DNA from: Pseudohoeflea suaedae
Lineage (GTDB): Bacteria > Pseudomonadota > Alphaproteobacteria > Rhizobiales > Rhizobiaceae
Direction: 5' to 3'
Length of the DNA: 64,000 nucleotides
Assembly (NCBI RefSeq): GCF_004354915.1
Contig: NZ_SMSI01000004.1
Span: 1-64,000, forward strand
Positions 54,551 to 62,778 of the stretch are shown here, in pieces (the first letter of the stretch is position 1; each line of letters begins with the position of its first letter). The position numbers and the translations under genes are program-made. The notes under the pieces were generated by a model. The model did not search any database, was not told the origin of the DNA, and saw nothing but the letters and a program-made list of their open reading frames with translations.

Positions 54551-55072
54551 TTACGGCTTGCCGCTCTCCCATTCCACCTCCTGGCCGTAGAGCGGCACGG
54601 TGGAGATCGCCATCTTGGCCGAGCCGTCCTGCACCTGGCGTGAATTGACGAGATAGATCAGCGTGTCGTTGGCCTTGTCGTAGATGCGGTTGACGACCAG
54701 CTTCTTGAAGACCAGCGAGCGGGATTCCTTGAAGATTTCCTCGCCACCTTCGCCGAGTTCGATATCGCCGATCTTCACCGGTCCGGTCTGCCGGCAGGCA
54801 ATCGAAGCATTTGACGGGTCTTCAAACCAGTTGCCGTTCTTGAGCCGGTCCAGCACGCCACGGTCGAAATAGGCGACATGGCATGTCACCCCGGACACTT
54901 TCGGATCGGCGACGGCGTCGATGACGATGTCGTTGCCGATCCAGTCCACACCGACCTCCCCCACCTGCTCGGCCTGCGCCGGCATGGCAAATGCTGCGGG
55001 TAAGGCAACGGCAAGCGCCGTCGCGAGCTTGCGAATATGCGGGTGGCGGCCAAAGGCCGTTTCTGTCGGCAT
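54551..55072 (-). CDS. CreA family periplasmic protein
   Basis: A 173-residue protein with a signal peptide (LATALAVALPAAFAMPAQAE, about residues 16-35) and the CreA domain: VGEVGVDWIGNDIVIDAVADPKVSGVTCHVAYFDRG, then DPSNASIACRQTGP and VFKKLVVNRIYDKANDTLIYLVNSRQVQDGSAKMAISTVPLYG. The two Cys at the domain's beginning and middle may form a disulfide. The function of CreA proteins is unknown. It is convergent with DUF486. Confidence 0.92.
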   Translation of the reverse strand: MPTETAFGRHPHIRKLATALAVALPAAFAMPAQAEQVGEVGVDWIGNDIVIDAVADPKVSGVTCHVAYFDRGVLDRLKNGNWFEDPSNASIACRQTGPVKIGDIELGEGGEEIFKESRSLVFKKLVVNRIYDKANDTLIYLVNSRQVQDGSAKMAISTVPLYGQEVEWESGKP

Positions 55073-55204
55073 TCCAATCTCCTCGTCTGGCGGCAGGCTG
55101 CGTCGCCATGCCGCTGGGGTTCACGCCTGATATGGGGCTGGCAGGGCGCTGATGGAAGCCTGACCGCCTTGGCATATGAGGACTTGCGGAGTAGATAGGG
55201 CCTG

Positions 55205-55378
55205 ATGACGAAGGCGCAACGACACCCACTGTCCGCGGATTATCGACGGCTGACGATTGCCGGGCTGGCGTTTGCCTTGATGGCGATCCTGACCGGCCTC
55301 GCCTTTGGCGGCTGGATGGAAAACGGCGCGCGCATTCTCGCCGTCATGGCGGAAAGCGGTTTGTCCTGGTGCCTCTAG
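55205..55378 (+). CDS. Small membrane protein upstream of SCO1
   Basis: A 57-residue frame (MTKAQRHPLSADYRRLTIAG, then a single hydrophobic helix LAFALMAILTGLAFGGW, ending AESGLSWCL). It stops 54 bases before the SCO gene. Its layout (a basic N-terminus, one helix and a short end of the form ESGLSWC) resembles small proteins that sit before cytochrome-oxidase assembly genes in alphaproteobacteria. I infer membrane localisation, but a role in oxidase assembly is speculative. Confidence 0.6.
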   Translation: MTKAQRHPLSADYRRLTIAGLAFALMAILTGLAFGGWMENGARILAVMAESGLSWCL

Positions 55379-55432
55379 CACGGCTGCTCCGATCATCCGT
55401 CGCAGTCTGAATTTCATGGAGACCTTCGAGCA

Positions 55433-56029
55433 ATGAATACCGTCCGCACCCTGCTTTGGGTTTTCATCGCGATCTTCGCCGGCCTTCTCGGCTGGCTGTC
55501 CTATGAATGGTACCGTTCAGCCGGCGGTCCGGGCGAAGCCGCCTATGGCGTTCCGTTCGAACTCACCGACCAGAACGGCGAGCCGATCACCGAACAGGCT
55601 TTTCGCGACAAGCCTACGGCGCTCTTCTTCGGCTTTACCCATTGCCCCGAAGTCTGTCCCACCACGCTGTTCGAACTCGATGGCTGGCTCAAGCAGGTGG
55701 ACCCCGACGGGAACCAGATCGACGCCTATTTCATTACTGTCGACCCCGAGCGTGACACGCCCGAGGTATTGAAGAATTACATTTCCGCCGTCTCCGACCG
55801 CATCACCGGCATTGCGGGGGATCCTGACAAGATTGCCGAGGTCATCAAGGGTTTTCATATTTACGCCAAGAAGGTGCCGCTCGAATCCGGCGACCCTGAT
55901 GATTACACGATGGACCACACGGCAAACGTCTTTCTTCTCGATGACAAGGGCCGTTTCAAGAGCACCATCGCCTGGGGCGAAAATCCCGACATCGCGGTCA
56001 AAAAGCTGGAAAACCTTCTCAAAGGCTGA
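55433..56029 (+). CDS. SCO1/SenC family copper chaperone
   Basis: A 198-residue membrane-anchored thioredoxin-fold protein. An N-terminal helix (TLLWVFIAIFAGLLGWLSY) is followed by FELTDQNGEPITEQAFRDKPTALFFGFTHCPEVCPTTLFELDGWL, with the CxxxC copper/redox motif (Cys at about 74 and 78), and the conserved His in DDYTMDHTANVFLLDDKGRF. It delivers copper to the CuA site of cytochrome c oxidase. No oxidase genes adjoin it here. Confidence 0.95.
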   Translation: MNTVRTLLWVFIAIFAGLLGWLSYEWYRSAGGPGEAAYGVPFELTDQNGEPITEQAFRDKPTALFFGFTHCPEVCPTTLFELDGWLKQVDPDGNQIDAYFITVDPERDTPEVLKNYISAVSDRITGIAGDPDKIAEVIKGFHIYAKKVPLESGDPDDYTMDHTANVFLLDDKGRFKSTIAWGENPDIAVKKLENLLKG

Positions 56030-56068
56030 CAATAGGATTGTTGCCCGAAGAAAAGGAATGTTTCCCGC

Positions 56069-57976
56069 TTGGACGACATAGCGCTAAAGATCGCCTTTAT
56101 CGGCGCCGCCGGCATGACCGCGCAATGGCTTGCATGGCGTCTTCATCTGCCCGCCATCGTATTGCTGCTCGCAGCCGGCTTTCTGGCCGGCCCGGTCACC
56201 GGTTTTCTCGATCCCGCTGAAGATTTCGGCGATATCTACCGCCCCATCATCTCGATCGCGGTGGCAGTCATCCTGTTTGAAGGCGGCCTGACGCTCAATC
56301 TGCGCGAGATCCGCGAAACCTCGCGCGCCGTGCAGCGCATCATCATGATCGCCGGACCGCTGACATGGCTCGGCACCGCGCTCTCGGCGCATTACATCGG
56401 CGGGCTGAGCTGGCCGACAGCGGTGGTTCTCGGCGCGATCCTGATCGTCACCGGGCCGACCGTGATCATGCCGCTTCTGAGACAGTCCCAGCTCGGTGCC
56501 CGCCCCGCATCGCTTCTCAGATGGGAGGCCATCGTCAACGATCCGATCGGGGCGCTCTGCGCGGTGATCGCCTTCGAAACGGTACTCGTCGTCATCGGCG
56601 ACCACGACGCGGGCAGAGTTGCCCTCGAACTCGTTCTCGGCGGCGGCGGTTCCATCGTTCTCGGCTTCATCGGCGCAAGATTGATCGAATGGACCTTCAT
56701 CCGCGGACATGTGCCGGAATATCTCAAGGCTCCGGTCCTGTTCGCCGTCGTGATCGGCGTGTATGCGCTTGCCGATCTGGCGCTCGAGGAAGCGGGCCTC
56801 CTGGCGGTCACCATCATGGGGATCTTCATCGCCAACACCCGTATTGCGTCGCTGACCGACATGCGCCGTTTCAAGGAAACGATCACCACGCTCCTTGTTT
56901 CGGGCCTCTTCATCCTGCTCACCGCGTCACTGACATACGATGACATTCTCGGCCTGAACCTCCAGGCGCTCCTGTTCGTTCTGTCGCTGCTCTTCGTCAT
57001 CCGTCCGATTGCGGTCATGGTCGCGACCATCGGTTCCGGCGCCACCATCCAGGAACGCATCCTGACATCATGGATCGCCCCGCGCGGTGTGGTCGCCGTC
57101 GCGGTGTCCGGCCTCTTCGGCGCGCTGCTGATCGATACCGGCATCGAAGACGCCAACAGGATGATCGCCTTCAGCTTTGCCGTCGTGGTCACGACAATCG
57201 TGCTGCACGGCTTCACGCTCGGCCCGCTTGCCAAGCTTCTCAACCTCACCAAGATGAGCAGGCCCGGCCTGCTGATCGTCGGCGGCTCACGCTGGTCGAC
57301 TGCGCTGGCCGCCAAGCTGCAGGAGCACGAGGTGCCGGTGACGCTCGCGGACCCGAACTGGAACCACCTGTCGCATGCGCGGCTTTCGGACATTCCGGTC
57401 TATTTCGGCGAGGTGCTGAGCGAGAACGCCCACCACACGATCGAGCCCAAACGCTACGCGAACCTCATCGCCACCACGGATAACGACGCCTACAACGCGC
57501 TCGTCTGCACCGACTTCGGCCCGGAACTCGGGCGCAGCCATGTCTTCCAGATCGGTCGCGACGAGGAGGCCAATCATCGCGCCCTGTCATTCACGCTCGG
57601 CGGGCGTCCGCTCACCAAGCCGGGCATGAGTTTCCATATGTTCCGGGAGCGCTTCCGCGACGGCTGGACTTTCCACGTGACGGGTCTGACCGAGGAATAT
57701 ACCTGGGACGCCTACACCGCTGACCGGCCCGAGGACAATGTGGTTCTTCTCTGGATCAAGCCGTCCGGCTCGATGGTTTTCTCCTCGATCGCCAGCAACA
57801 ATCCCGCGCCCGGCGACAAGGTGCTATCCTTCGGAATCCCGAATGGCGGCCCACCCAAGGCGGCCAACGAGATCGAGCAGCGGAAGCTTCAGGAAAAGGA
57901 AGCGCAGGCCGAGGCCGAGGGGGAACCCGAGTCGGAGCCCGACGTCATTACGACCGACACCAAACTGGACGACTGA
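56069..57976 (+). CDS. Monovalent cation:proton antiporter with TrkA-like domain
   Basis: A 635-residue CPA-type antiporter with a TTG start. About 11-12 membrane helices occupy residues 5-390, including AGFLAGPVTGFLDPAEDFGDIYRP, VAVILFEGGLTLNLREIR, VTGPTVIMPLLRQ and WEAIVNDPIGALCAVIAFE, where the Asp in NDP is typical of Na+/H+ exchangers. From about residue 395 a Rossmann-like TrkA_N/RCK region appears (GLLIVGGSRWSTALAAKLQEHEVPVTLADPNWNHLSHARLSDIPVYFGEVLSENA). The C-terminus is acidic. It exchanges Na+ or K+ for protons. The gene precedes prmA by 6 bases. Confidence 0.9.
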   Translation: MDDIALKIAFIGAAGMTAQWLAWRLHLPAIVLLLAAGFLAGPVTGFLDPAEDFGDIYRPIISIAVAVILFEGGLTLNLREIRETSRAVQRIIMIAGPLTWLGTALSAHYIGGLSWPTAVVLGAILIVTGPTVIMPLLRQSQLGARPASLLRWEAIVNDPIGALCAVIAFETVLVVIGDHDAGRVALELVLGGGGSIVLGFIGARLIEWTFIRGHVPEYLKAPVLFAVVIGVYALADLALEEAGLLAVTIMGIFIANTRIASLTDMRRFKETITTLLVSGLFILLTASLTYDDILGLNLQALLFVLSLLFVIRPIAVMVATIGSGATIQERILTSWIAPRGVVAVAVSGLFGALLIDTGIEDANRMIAFSFAVVVTTIVLHGFTLGPLAKLLNLTKMSRPGLLIVGGSRWSTALAAKLQEHEVPVTLADPNWNHLSHARLSDIPVYFGEVLSENAHHTIEPKRYANLIATTDNDAYNALVCTDFGPELGRSHVFQIGRDEEANHRALSFTLGGRPLTKPGMSFHMFRERFRDGWTFHVTGLTEEYTWDAYTADRPEDNVVLLWIKPSGSMVFSSIASNNPAPGDKVLSFGIPNGGPPKAANEIEQRKLQEKEAQAEAEGEPESEPDVITTDTKLDD

Positions 57977-57982
57977 AACCGA

Positions 57983-58870
57983 ATGCCCACCCATCGCCTT
58001 TTCATCACCACCGACGAGGCCGGTGCCTCGACCGCACTGGATATCCTCGGCACGGCCTTCGAGGACGAGGGCCACGCGGTGGCCACGACCGAAATCGACG
58101 AGGATGCAGGCATCTGGCAGGCATCTGTCTATGTCGAGGATGAAAGCCCGGACGAGATGAAGGCGGCAATCGCCGGATATCTGGCGGACGCCTTGCCCGG
58201 ATGCGAGATCGAGACCGAGGAACTGCCCGAAATCGACTGGGTCACCCATTCGCTGGAAGGCCTCAAACCGGTCCGCGCGGGCCGTTTCCTCGTTCATGGC
58301 TCGCACGACAAGGATGCCGCCCGCATCGGCGATATCGGCATCCTGATCGATGCCGCCCAGGCCTTCGGCACCGGCCACCACGGCACCACCGCCGGCTGCC
58401 TCGAAATGCTCGACAGCGTGATCCGCGGCTGGCCGGCGGCAAAGGGATACCCCTCCCCGGTCCTCGATCTCGGGACCGGTTCGGGCGTGCTCGCGATCGC
58501 TGCCGCCAGGCTTACGCCGACTTCCGTCCTCGCCACCGACATCGACCCCGTCGCAACGCGGGTCGCGCTCGAAAACATGAAGATCAACAAGGTGGGCAAT
58601 CAGGTTCGGGCGATCACGGCTGCCGGATTTCATTCCCCCGAAATTGCCAATGCGGCGCCCTTCGAGCTCATCGTTGCCAACATCCTTGCCCGCCCGCTGA
58701 TGAAGATGGCGCCCGAAATCAGGAATGCGCTCGCGCCCGGCGGGTCTGTGATCCTGTCAGGCATTCTCGCCGAACAGCGCTGGAAGGTGCTCGCCGCCTT
58801 CAACGCGCAGGGCATGGCGCATGTGCGCACGATCTGGCGCAATGGCTGGGTAACGATCCATCTGCGCTGA
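57983..58870 (+). CDS. prmA: Ribosomal protein L11 methyltransferase
   Basis: A 295-residue SAM-dependent methyltransferase. The N-terminal ~110 residues form the L11-binding domain, and the catalytic domain starts near residue 125 with AFGTGHHGTTAGCLEMLD, followed by the SAM-binding LDLGTGSGVLAIAAARL (motif I) and FELIVANILARPLMKMAPEI (the NILA motif that is diagnostic for PrmA). It methylates ribosomal protein L11. It directly follows the antiporter gene. Confidence 0.95.
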   Translation: MPTHRLFITTDEAGASTALDILGTAFEDEGHAVATTEIDEDAGIWQASVYVEDESPDEMKAAIAGYLADALPGCEIETEELPEIDWVTHSLEGLKPVRAGRFLVHGSHDKDAARIGDIGILIDAAQAFGTGHHGTTAGCLEMLDSVIRGWPAAKGYPSPVLDLGTGSGVLAIAAARLTPTSVLATDIDPVATRVALENMKINKVGNQVRAITAAGFHSPEIANAAPFELIVANILARPLMKMAPEIRNALAPGGSVILSGILAEQRWKVLAAFNAQGMAHVRTIWRNGWVTIHLR

Positions 58871-58902
58871 CGGCAGCATCGACGCCTGAAGGCCGGATAC
58901 GA

Positions 58903-58933
58903 AAACGGCCTGCCGCGGGACGACAGGCCGTTT
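58903..58933. terminator. Bidirectional terminator
   Basis: AAACGGCCTG (58903-58912) pairs perfectly with CAGGCCGTTT (58924-58933). T-rich bases follow on the plus side and T (from AAAA) on the minus side. It lies between convergent prmA and the DUF1127-like gene and should serve both. Confidence 0.85.
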
Positions 58934-58980
58934 CGTTTGGGAGGATATCCGCGATCCGCAGGGACCGCGCAAGTCAGAGA

Positions 58981-59154
58981 TCAGAAGAAGTAGGTCTGGT
59001 AGCCTTCACGGTTGATCTCTTCTCGGGTGCGACCGAGAATCTTCAGCGATTCGTCATCGAGCTGCAGGAGCGCGCCGTTGACGTAGCGGCGGACCTGGCG
59101 TTCCCGTGCGGTCACCATGCGGTCGTAGGCGGTGTGGAGGAAGTTCCGAGCCAT
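58981..59154 (-). CDS. DUF1127-like small protein
   Basis: A 57-residue protein (MARNFLHTAYDRMVTARERQ, then VRRYVNGALLQLDDESLKILGRTREEINREGYQTYFF). The RYVxxxLLxLDDxxLxxLGxTRxxI pattern is that of DUF1127/YjiS-type small proteins, some of which act in RNA or phosphate/C1-metabolism regulation in alphaproteobacteria. The ATG at 59154 is preferred over an upstream codon because family length is short. It has a long AT-rich upstream region. Confidence 0.85.
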   Translation of the reverse strand: MARNFLHTAYDRMVTARERQVRRYVNGALLQLDDESLKILGRTREEINREGYQTYFF

Positions 59155-59502
59155 GGTTTGTTTCCTTGGGTTGACGGCAGGCTTCAAAGCTTGCGGCCGT
59201 TGTTTGTACTGCAATGCAACATAAGAAGATTCACGGCGCTGTTGAAGATTCTATGTTGCAGTGCAGCTATGCGTGAATTGCATGCCGCATTAATAAGAAT
59301 TGCAAATTTGTTAATCGTTCATCGAAGCGCAATCGACCCTTCTGCCCAATAATCATGCAGCCCGGCCAAAATGGGCCGGGCAGACGTCTGCGCTCGCACC
59401 CTTTGCCCCCGGTTGCCCCCGGTTGCCCCCGGTTGGCTATGTGGATAAGGATTCCGCCACGCAGGTCATCGCGTGAAATCAATGCCGTACAGAGGCCGAC
59501 CC
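59155..59502. other. Promoter region of DUF1127-like gene plus hairpin and tandem repeat
   Basis: About 59200-59330 is AT-rich and probably the promoter of the DUF1127-like gene. Then GCCCGGCC (59360-59367) pairs with GGCCGGGC (59374-59381), and three copies of the 10-base unit TGCCCCCGGT occupy 59404-59433 directly before the aminopeptidase gene. No ORF was seen there. Confidence 0.6.
59404..59433. repeat. Three tandem 10-bp units
   Basis: TGCCCCCGGT is repeated three times without a mismatch. It is a short simple tandem repeat near the start of the pepP-like gene, so copy number may vary between strains. Confidence 0.9.
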
Positions 59503-61335
59503 ATGTTCCAGAAATTCGACGTTCTCTCCACGCCCGACCTCGCAGCGGCACGCATCGCACGGCTGCGCGAGCAGTTCGACAGGCTGGGCGTGGACGCGGT
59601 CGTGGTGCCACGTGCCGATGAATATCTCGGCGAATACGTGCCCGAATGCGCGGAGCGGCTCGCCTGGCTCACCGGTTTTACCGGATCCGCAGGTCAGGCG
59701 ATGATCTTCCGCGATTCCGCCCACCTCTTCGTCGACGGTCGCTATACCGCCCAGGCAAGGAGCCAGACGGACCCGCAGGTTTTCGACGTGGAAGACCTTG
59801 TCGAAAACCCGCCGCACACATTCATCCGCAAGGCAGGCCGCGAGAATTTCCGCCTCGGCATCGATCCGTGGACTTTCACCTCGTCCGAGACCCGCAGGCT
59901 GGAAGCGGCGATGGAGGCTGTCGGCGGCGAACTCGTGACGCTCGAGGACAATCCCGTCGACATGGTCTGGGACGACCGCCCCGCCGAGCCGCTGGAACCG
60001 GTCGCGATCCAGCCGCTCGACTATGCGGGCCGCAAGGTCGACGACAAGCTCGAAGAAATGCGCAAAGCGATTGCCGGGAAGAAGGCCGGCGCAGCGGTGC
60101 TCAGCGATCCGTCCTCCGTTGCCTGGACGTTCAATATTCGCGGTTCCGACCTTCCTTCCACGCCGCACCCCCTGTCGCGCGCGATCCTGCCGGTCGCCGG
60201 CCGTCCGACGCTTTACATCGACGAACGCAAGCTCGGCATCGAGGCGCGGGCCTACCTCACGCAACTTGCCGACATCATGCCGCCGGAAAGCTTCGATGAG
60301 GCGCTGGCCAATCTGGGGCGCGACAAGGCCGCAGTCATGATCGATCCCGCGGTCGCCCCCCATGCGATCGCCCTCCGCGTGGTCAGGGCCGGCGGATCGA
60401 TCGTCGAAGCCCCCGATCCCGCGCGCCTGCCGCGGGCGATCAAGAACGACGCTGAAATCAATGCGAGCGCCTCCGTTCACAAGCAGGACGGCGCTGCCAT
60501 GGTGCGCTTTTTATGCTGGTTCGACAGCGAGGCTCCCAAGGGCGGCCTCGACGAAATAACGGCGACATCAAAACTCGAAGACTTCCGCGCAACCACCGGC
60601 GCGGAAATGCAGATGCCGCTCAAGGCACTGTCCTTCGACACGATCGCCGGAGCCGGCCCCAACGCCGCGATCATCCATTACCGCGTCAACACCCGGACCA
60701 ATCGCCCCATCAAGCCCGGCGAGATGTTTCTGGTGGATTCAGGCGGCCAGTACGTCTCCGGCACGACCGACATTACCCGCACCATCGCCGTGGGCGAGGT
60801 GCCCGGCGAGCAGAAGCGCTTCTTCACGCTGGTGCTCAAGGGCATGATCGCAGTCAGCCGCCTGCGTTTCCCCAAGGGGACCCGTGGCCTGGAAATCGAC
60901 CCCTTTGCCCGCCATGCGCTGTGGCAGGCCGGCGCAGATTACGGCCACGGCACCGGTCATGGCGTCGGCAGCTTCCTGGCCGTCCACGAAGGCCCGCAAT
61001 CCATCTCGCGGCGGGGCGAGCAGGCGCTTTTCCCCGGCATGATCGTCTCCAACGAGCCCGGTTATTACCGCGACGGCGGCTTCGGCATCCGTATCGAGAA
61101 CCTCATCTATGTCACGCAACAGGAAGAGATCGAGGGCGGCGACCGCCCGATGCTCGGTTTCGAGACCTTGACCCTCTGCCCGATAGACCGGCGACTGATC
61201 GTGCGGGATCTGATGGCGGAGGACGAGATCGCTTGGCTCGACGCTTACCACGCCCGTGTCCGCGACGAGATCTCGCCCCTGCTGATGCATCAGGACGACA
61301 GGGCGTGGCTGGAAACGGCGACCGCGCCGCTGTGA
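59503..61335 (+). CDS. Aminopeptidase P family protein
   Basis: A ~610-residue Xaa-Pro aminopeptidase-like metalloenzyme. The N-terminal creatinase-like domain spans about residues 1-300, and the catalytic pita-bread domain follows with the metal ligands in order: FLVDSGGQYVSGTTDITRT (both Asp), GHGTGHGVGSFLAVHEGPQ (His), SNEPGYYRDGGFGIRIENLIYV (both Glu). It removes an N-terminal residue before proline. A start at ATG 59503 (MFQKFDVL) fits better than ATG 59473; both are in frame. The three tandem 10-bp repeats lie just upstream. Confidence 0.93.
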   Translation: MFQKFDVLSTPDLAAARIARLREQFDRLGVDAVVVPRADEYLGEYVPECAERLAWLTGFTGSAGQAMIFRDSAHLFVDGRYTAQARSQTDPQVFDVEDLVENPPHTFIRKAGRENFRLGIDPWTFTSSETRRLEAAMEAVGGELVTLEDNPVDMVWDDRPAEPLEPVAIQPLDYAGRKVDDKLEEMRKAIAGKKAGAAVLSDPSSVAWTFNIRGSDLPSTPHPLSRAILPVAGRPTLYIDERKLGIEARAYLTQLADIMPPESFDEALANLGRDKAAVMIDPAVAPHAIALRVVRAGGSIVEAPDPARLPRAIKNDAEINASASVHKQDGAAMVRFLCWFDSEAPKGGLDEITATSKLEDFRATTGAEMQMPLKALSFDTIAGAGPNAAIIHYRVNTRTNRPIKPGEMFLVDSGGQYVSGTTDITRTIAVGEVPGEQKRFFTLVLKGMIAVSRLRFPKGTRGLEIDPFARHALWQAGADYGHGTGHGVGSFLAVHEGPQSISRRGEQALFPGMIVSNEPGYYRDGGFGIRIENLIYVTQQEEIEGGDRPMLGFETLTLCPIDRRLIVRDLMAEDEIAWLDAYHARVRDEISPLLMHQDDRAWLETATAPL

Positions 61336-61342
61336 CGGGCTA

Positions 61343-61660
61343 TCAGAGCCCCGCCGCCCTCAAAGCGACCACCAGGCCCCAGCCGATCAGGAACATCACC
61401 ATCATCGGCAGGCGGAAACCAAGGACAATGGCGGCAAGCAAGGTGAGAATCTCGGCCAGACCGTTCTGAACGAAGCCCGGCGCCACGAGCGTCGTGATCA
61501 CGGCGGCGGGAACGGCATTGAGCGCGACATTTACCTTGGGCGGAATGCGCTTCATGCGTGAGATCACGAGATGTCCGCCGAAGCGGGTGGCGTAGGTCAC
61601 GAGTGCGCCGGCGAGAATGATCCAGACATTGGCCGGAATGGTCATCAAACCGTCGGTCAT
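61343..61660 (-). CDS. azlD: AzlD-family branched-chain amino acid exporter subunit
   Basis: A 105-residue protein with about three hydrophobic helices (VWIILAGALVTYATRFGGHLVI, VNVALNAVPAAVITTLVAPGF, LPMMVMFLIGWGLVVALRA). The TYATRxxGxxL start and the ALNAVPAAVITTL region match AzlD. It works with AzlC to export branched-chain amino acids. Its ATG overlaps the azlC stop by four bases (ATGA), so translation is coupled. Confidence 0.92.
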   Translation of the reverse strand: MTDGLMTIPANVWIILAGALVTYATRFGGHLVISRMKRIPPKVNVALNAVPAAVITTLVAPGFVQNGLAEILTLLAAIVLGFRLPMMVMFLIGWGLVVALRAAGL

Positions 61661-62391
61661 CCCATGTCCTCCGGACCATCGCTTTGCGGAACAGGATCCA
61701 TCGGCACCTCGTGGTCGAGCGGCATGAGGACCGCGACGAGGATGCCTGCCATCGACCCCAGACCGACGTGCCACGGCGAACCGACCGTCAGATAGGCGAT
61801 GATCGAGCCCACGCCGCTGGCGAGCACCACCGGCAACCAGTTCTGCCGCTTGCGGAAACCGAGCAGCAGACCGAGGAAGTAGATCGGCAGAAGGAAGTCG
61901 ATGCCGAGCGCTTCGGGATTGCTGATAAGCCGTCCGAATTCGTAGCCGACGACTGTCCCTGCCACCCAGACGACATACATGAACAGGCCGTAGGCCGCAT
62001 ACCACGCAAAGGTGAGCGGCATCTTCCGTTCGACCCGCAATTCGCTCGCCGCATAAAGCGGATCGACCAGCAGAAAAAAGGACAGCGCCTTCTGCAGGAA
62101 CGAGAATTCGGAAAAATGCCGCCCGACCGATGCGGAGTAGAGGATGTGGCGGAAATTGACGGCAAAGATGGAGAACACGATCAGCCATGCCGCCACGCCG
62201 CCCTTGAAGAGCTCGATCCCCACCATCTGGCTTGCTCCGCCGAATATTGTGGCGCTCATCAGGACCGCCTCGAACAGCGTCATTCCCTTGTCGTATGCCA
62301 GCGTTCCGAACAGAAGGCCGAAGGGCGTCGCCGACAAGACGGGGACGAGAGCGTCACGGACACCCGCAATTGGTGATGTGGTGGAAGGCAT
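61657..62391 (-). CDS. azlC: AzlC-family branched-chain amino acid exporter subunit
   Basis: A 244-residue membrane protein: GVRDALVPVLSATPFGLLFGTLAYDKGMTLFEAVLMSATIFGGASQMVGIELF and AWLIVFSIFAVNFRHILYSASVGRHF are AzlC hallmarks. It forms the larger subunit of a BCAA efflux system with the overlapping azlD. The ATG at 62391 follows a weak AG-rich site. No regulator gene lies next to it. Confidence 0.93.
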   Translation of the reverse strand: MPSTTSPIAGVRDALVPVLSATPFGLLFGTLAYDKGMTLFEAVLMSATIFGGASQMVGIELFKGGVAAWLIVFSIFAVNFRHILYSASVGRHFSEFSFLQKALSFFLLVDPLYAASELRVERKMPLTFAWYAAYGLFMYVVWVAGTVVGYEFGRLISNPEALGIDFLLPIYFLGLLLGFRKRQNWLPVVLASGVGSIIAYLTVGSPWHVGLGSMAGILVAVLMPLDHEVPMDPVPQSDGPEDMG

Positions 62392-62778
62392 GTTGGAAGA
62401 ACTCCTGAGCGAAGAGCGTTAGGTCAGCATTCCTGACCTGTCAATTGAATGTGCTTGATGCTTCACTCAACAAAGTTGAGGCTTCCGCTGCGCCTGTGCG
62501 TCCATCCTGCCTCAAGTCCAGGCTGGACGCCGGGCAATTTCGCGCCGTAGGATCCGGCCTCAGAACCCCAGCTTCCTGAAGCAGGAACGTCGCCCCCTCC
62601 CCGATTCCGCAATCTCCGGCCGGTCCGAGCGTGGAAAAACGCGACCATCGGGGGAAAACCATGCCGCCTGTCACAAAACTGTCATACACCGGTTACTGCA
62701 AGGGCGTTTCTGCCATATACCGCATCCGCATGACGGAGCGGCAGAGCCGACTGTACAATTTTCGAAGAGGACAACGGG
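62392..62778. other. Intergenic region with promoter of the PiT gene
   Basis: About 387 bases with no credible ORF. It holds the Pho box (62668-62685) and the promoter of the transporter gene; the rest is mixed composition with no clear feature. Confidence 0.55.
62668..62685 (+). promoter_or_regulatory. Pho box (PhoB-binding site)
   Basis: Two direct repeats CTGTCAC and CTGTCAT separated by AAAA, almost exactly the consensus of PhoB sites (two CTGTCAT units, 4-base spacer). It lies 93 bases upstream of the transporter ATG, a usual position for PhoB control. Rhizobial pit operons can be activated or repressed by PhoB, so the sign of control is not certain. Confidence 0.85.

Noticed and set aside
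62392-62778. Possible small gene between azlC and pit
   Set aside because: No frame had a ribosome site and coding-like composition; the region looks regulatory.
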